Shown here: positions 40,357 to 40,443 of the stretch, in pieces
How positions within the stretch are numbered: position 1 is the first letter of the stretch
Layout: every line of letters begins with the position of its first letter
The notes under the pieces: generated by a model
The model's database searches: none
What the model was told of the DNA's origin: nothing
Seen by the model: the letters and a program-made list of their open reading frames with translations, nothing else
NCBI GenBank assembly: GCA_015061545.1
Contig: SUWJ01000019.1
Span: 1 to 40,443, forward strand
Direction of reading: 5' to 3'
DNA length: 40,443 nt
From: Lentisphaerota bacterium
GTDB taxonomy: Bacteria > Verrucomicrobiota > Lentisphaeria > Victivallales > Victivallaceae
Translations under genes and position numbers: made by a program

Positions 40357-40443
40357 TTATTCTGCGTTATATTTTTGCATTTTCTCATAAATTTGCTTTG
40401 AGGGGCAGCTGTTGGCATCATTATAAATGCGCTTCAAGACTTG
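40357..40443 (-). CDS. C-terminal fragment of an unidentified gene (partial)
   Basis: A minus-strand frame is open from the right edge to TAA (40359-40357), giving 28 residues (containing CPSKQIYEKMQKYNAE). The codon composition and charged helix-like character look protein-coding, and the gene would converge on the carboxypeptidase with a shared terminator hairpin between them. No family is recognisable from so short a piece. Confidence 0.45.
   Translation of the reverse strand, partial: QVLKRIYNDANSCPSKQIYEKMQKYNAE

Overview
The window looks like chromosome of a Gram-negative, fibre- or mucin-degrading bacterium of the Lentisphaerota (Victivallales-like) or a close PVC relative. This is inferred from gene content, not from a marker-gene comparison. 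The support is: secreted and cytoplasmic glycoside hydrolases of the rhamnosidase and GH42-like types, lipoproteins with carbohydrate-binding folds, an AraC regulator beside a sugar-enzyme-like gene, and a complete type II secretion operon whose pseudopilins carry the xFTLxE leader seen in that phylum. Housekeeping genes (purC, rplU, ssrA, tRNA-Arg, pyrC, hemW, ldcA, a D,D-carboxypeptidase) are scattered between the accessory loci.

Layout. 1-752: end of an ABC permease and its LolD-like ATPase. 946-1938: macrodomain protein and a short alkyltransferase-like protein. 2119-4292 (minus): rplU, purC, ssrA (tmRNA) and a small GIY-YIG nuclease gene just past the tmRNA terminator. 4512-6285: an AraC-type regulator diverging from a barrel-enzyme-like protein. 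6452-7031: tRNA-Arg(UCU) followed directly by a roughly 400-bp non-coding array of small hairpins separated by a 7-nt motif and bracketed by 34-bp direct repeats. 7121-7675: nitroreductase.

7779-21381 (minus) is the carbohydrate region. It holds a 998-residue secreted GH42-like enzyme, a CBM9-like lipoprotein, a TPR lipoprotein, two related cytoplasmic GH78-type enzymes, an MsbA-type ABC exporter, and a three-gene operon encoding a NodB-like deacetylase-family protein and two secreted proteins. Several of these units have recognisable sigma70-like promoters and intrinsic terminators.

21538-34009 (minus) is one tightly packed operon of 12 genes: an uncharacterised secreted Ala/Pro-rich repeat protein, then gspL, M, C, D, E, F, G, H, I, J and K. 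Most junctions overlap by ATGA or are under 60 nt. It should build a complete type II secretion machine apart from the prepilin peptidase, which is not in the window, and would be the natural exporter for polysaccharide-degrading enzymes. Distinctive traits are pseudopilins without glycine at -1, a very acidic GspH, a secretin that is itself a predicted lipoprotein with an Ala/Lys/Glu tail, and the novel leader gene.

34134-40443: ldcA (+), then hemW, pyrC and a GT4 glycosyltransferase (-), then a membrane-anchored D,D-carboxypeptidase (+) closed by a strong hairpin terminator, and the tail of an unidentified gene entering from the right edge (-). The least explained element is the hairpin array after tRNA-Arg; the least explained gene is the first gene of the secretion operon.
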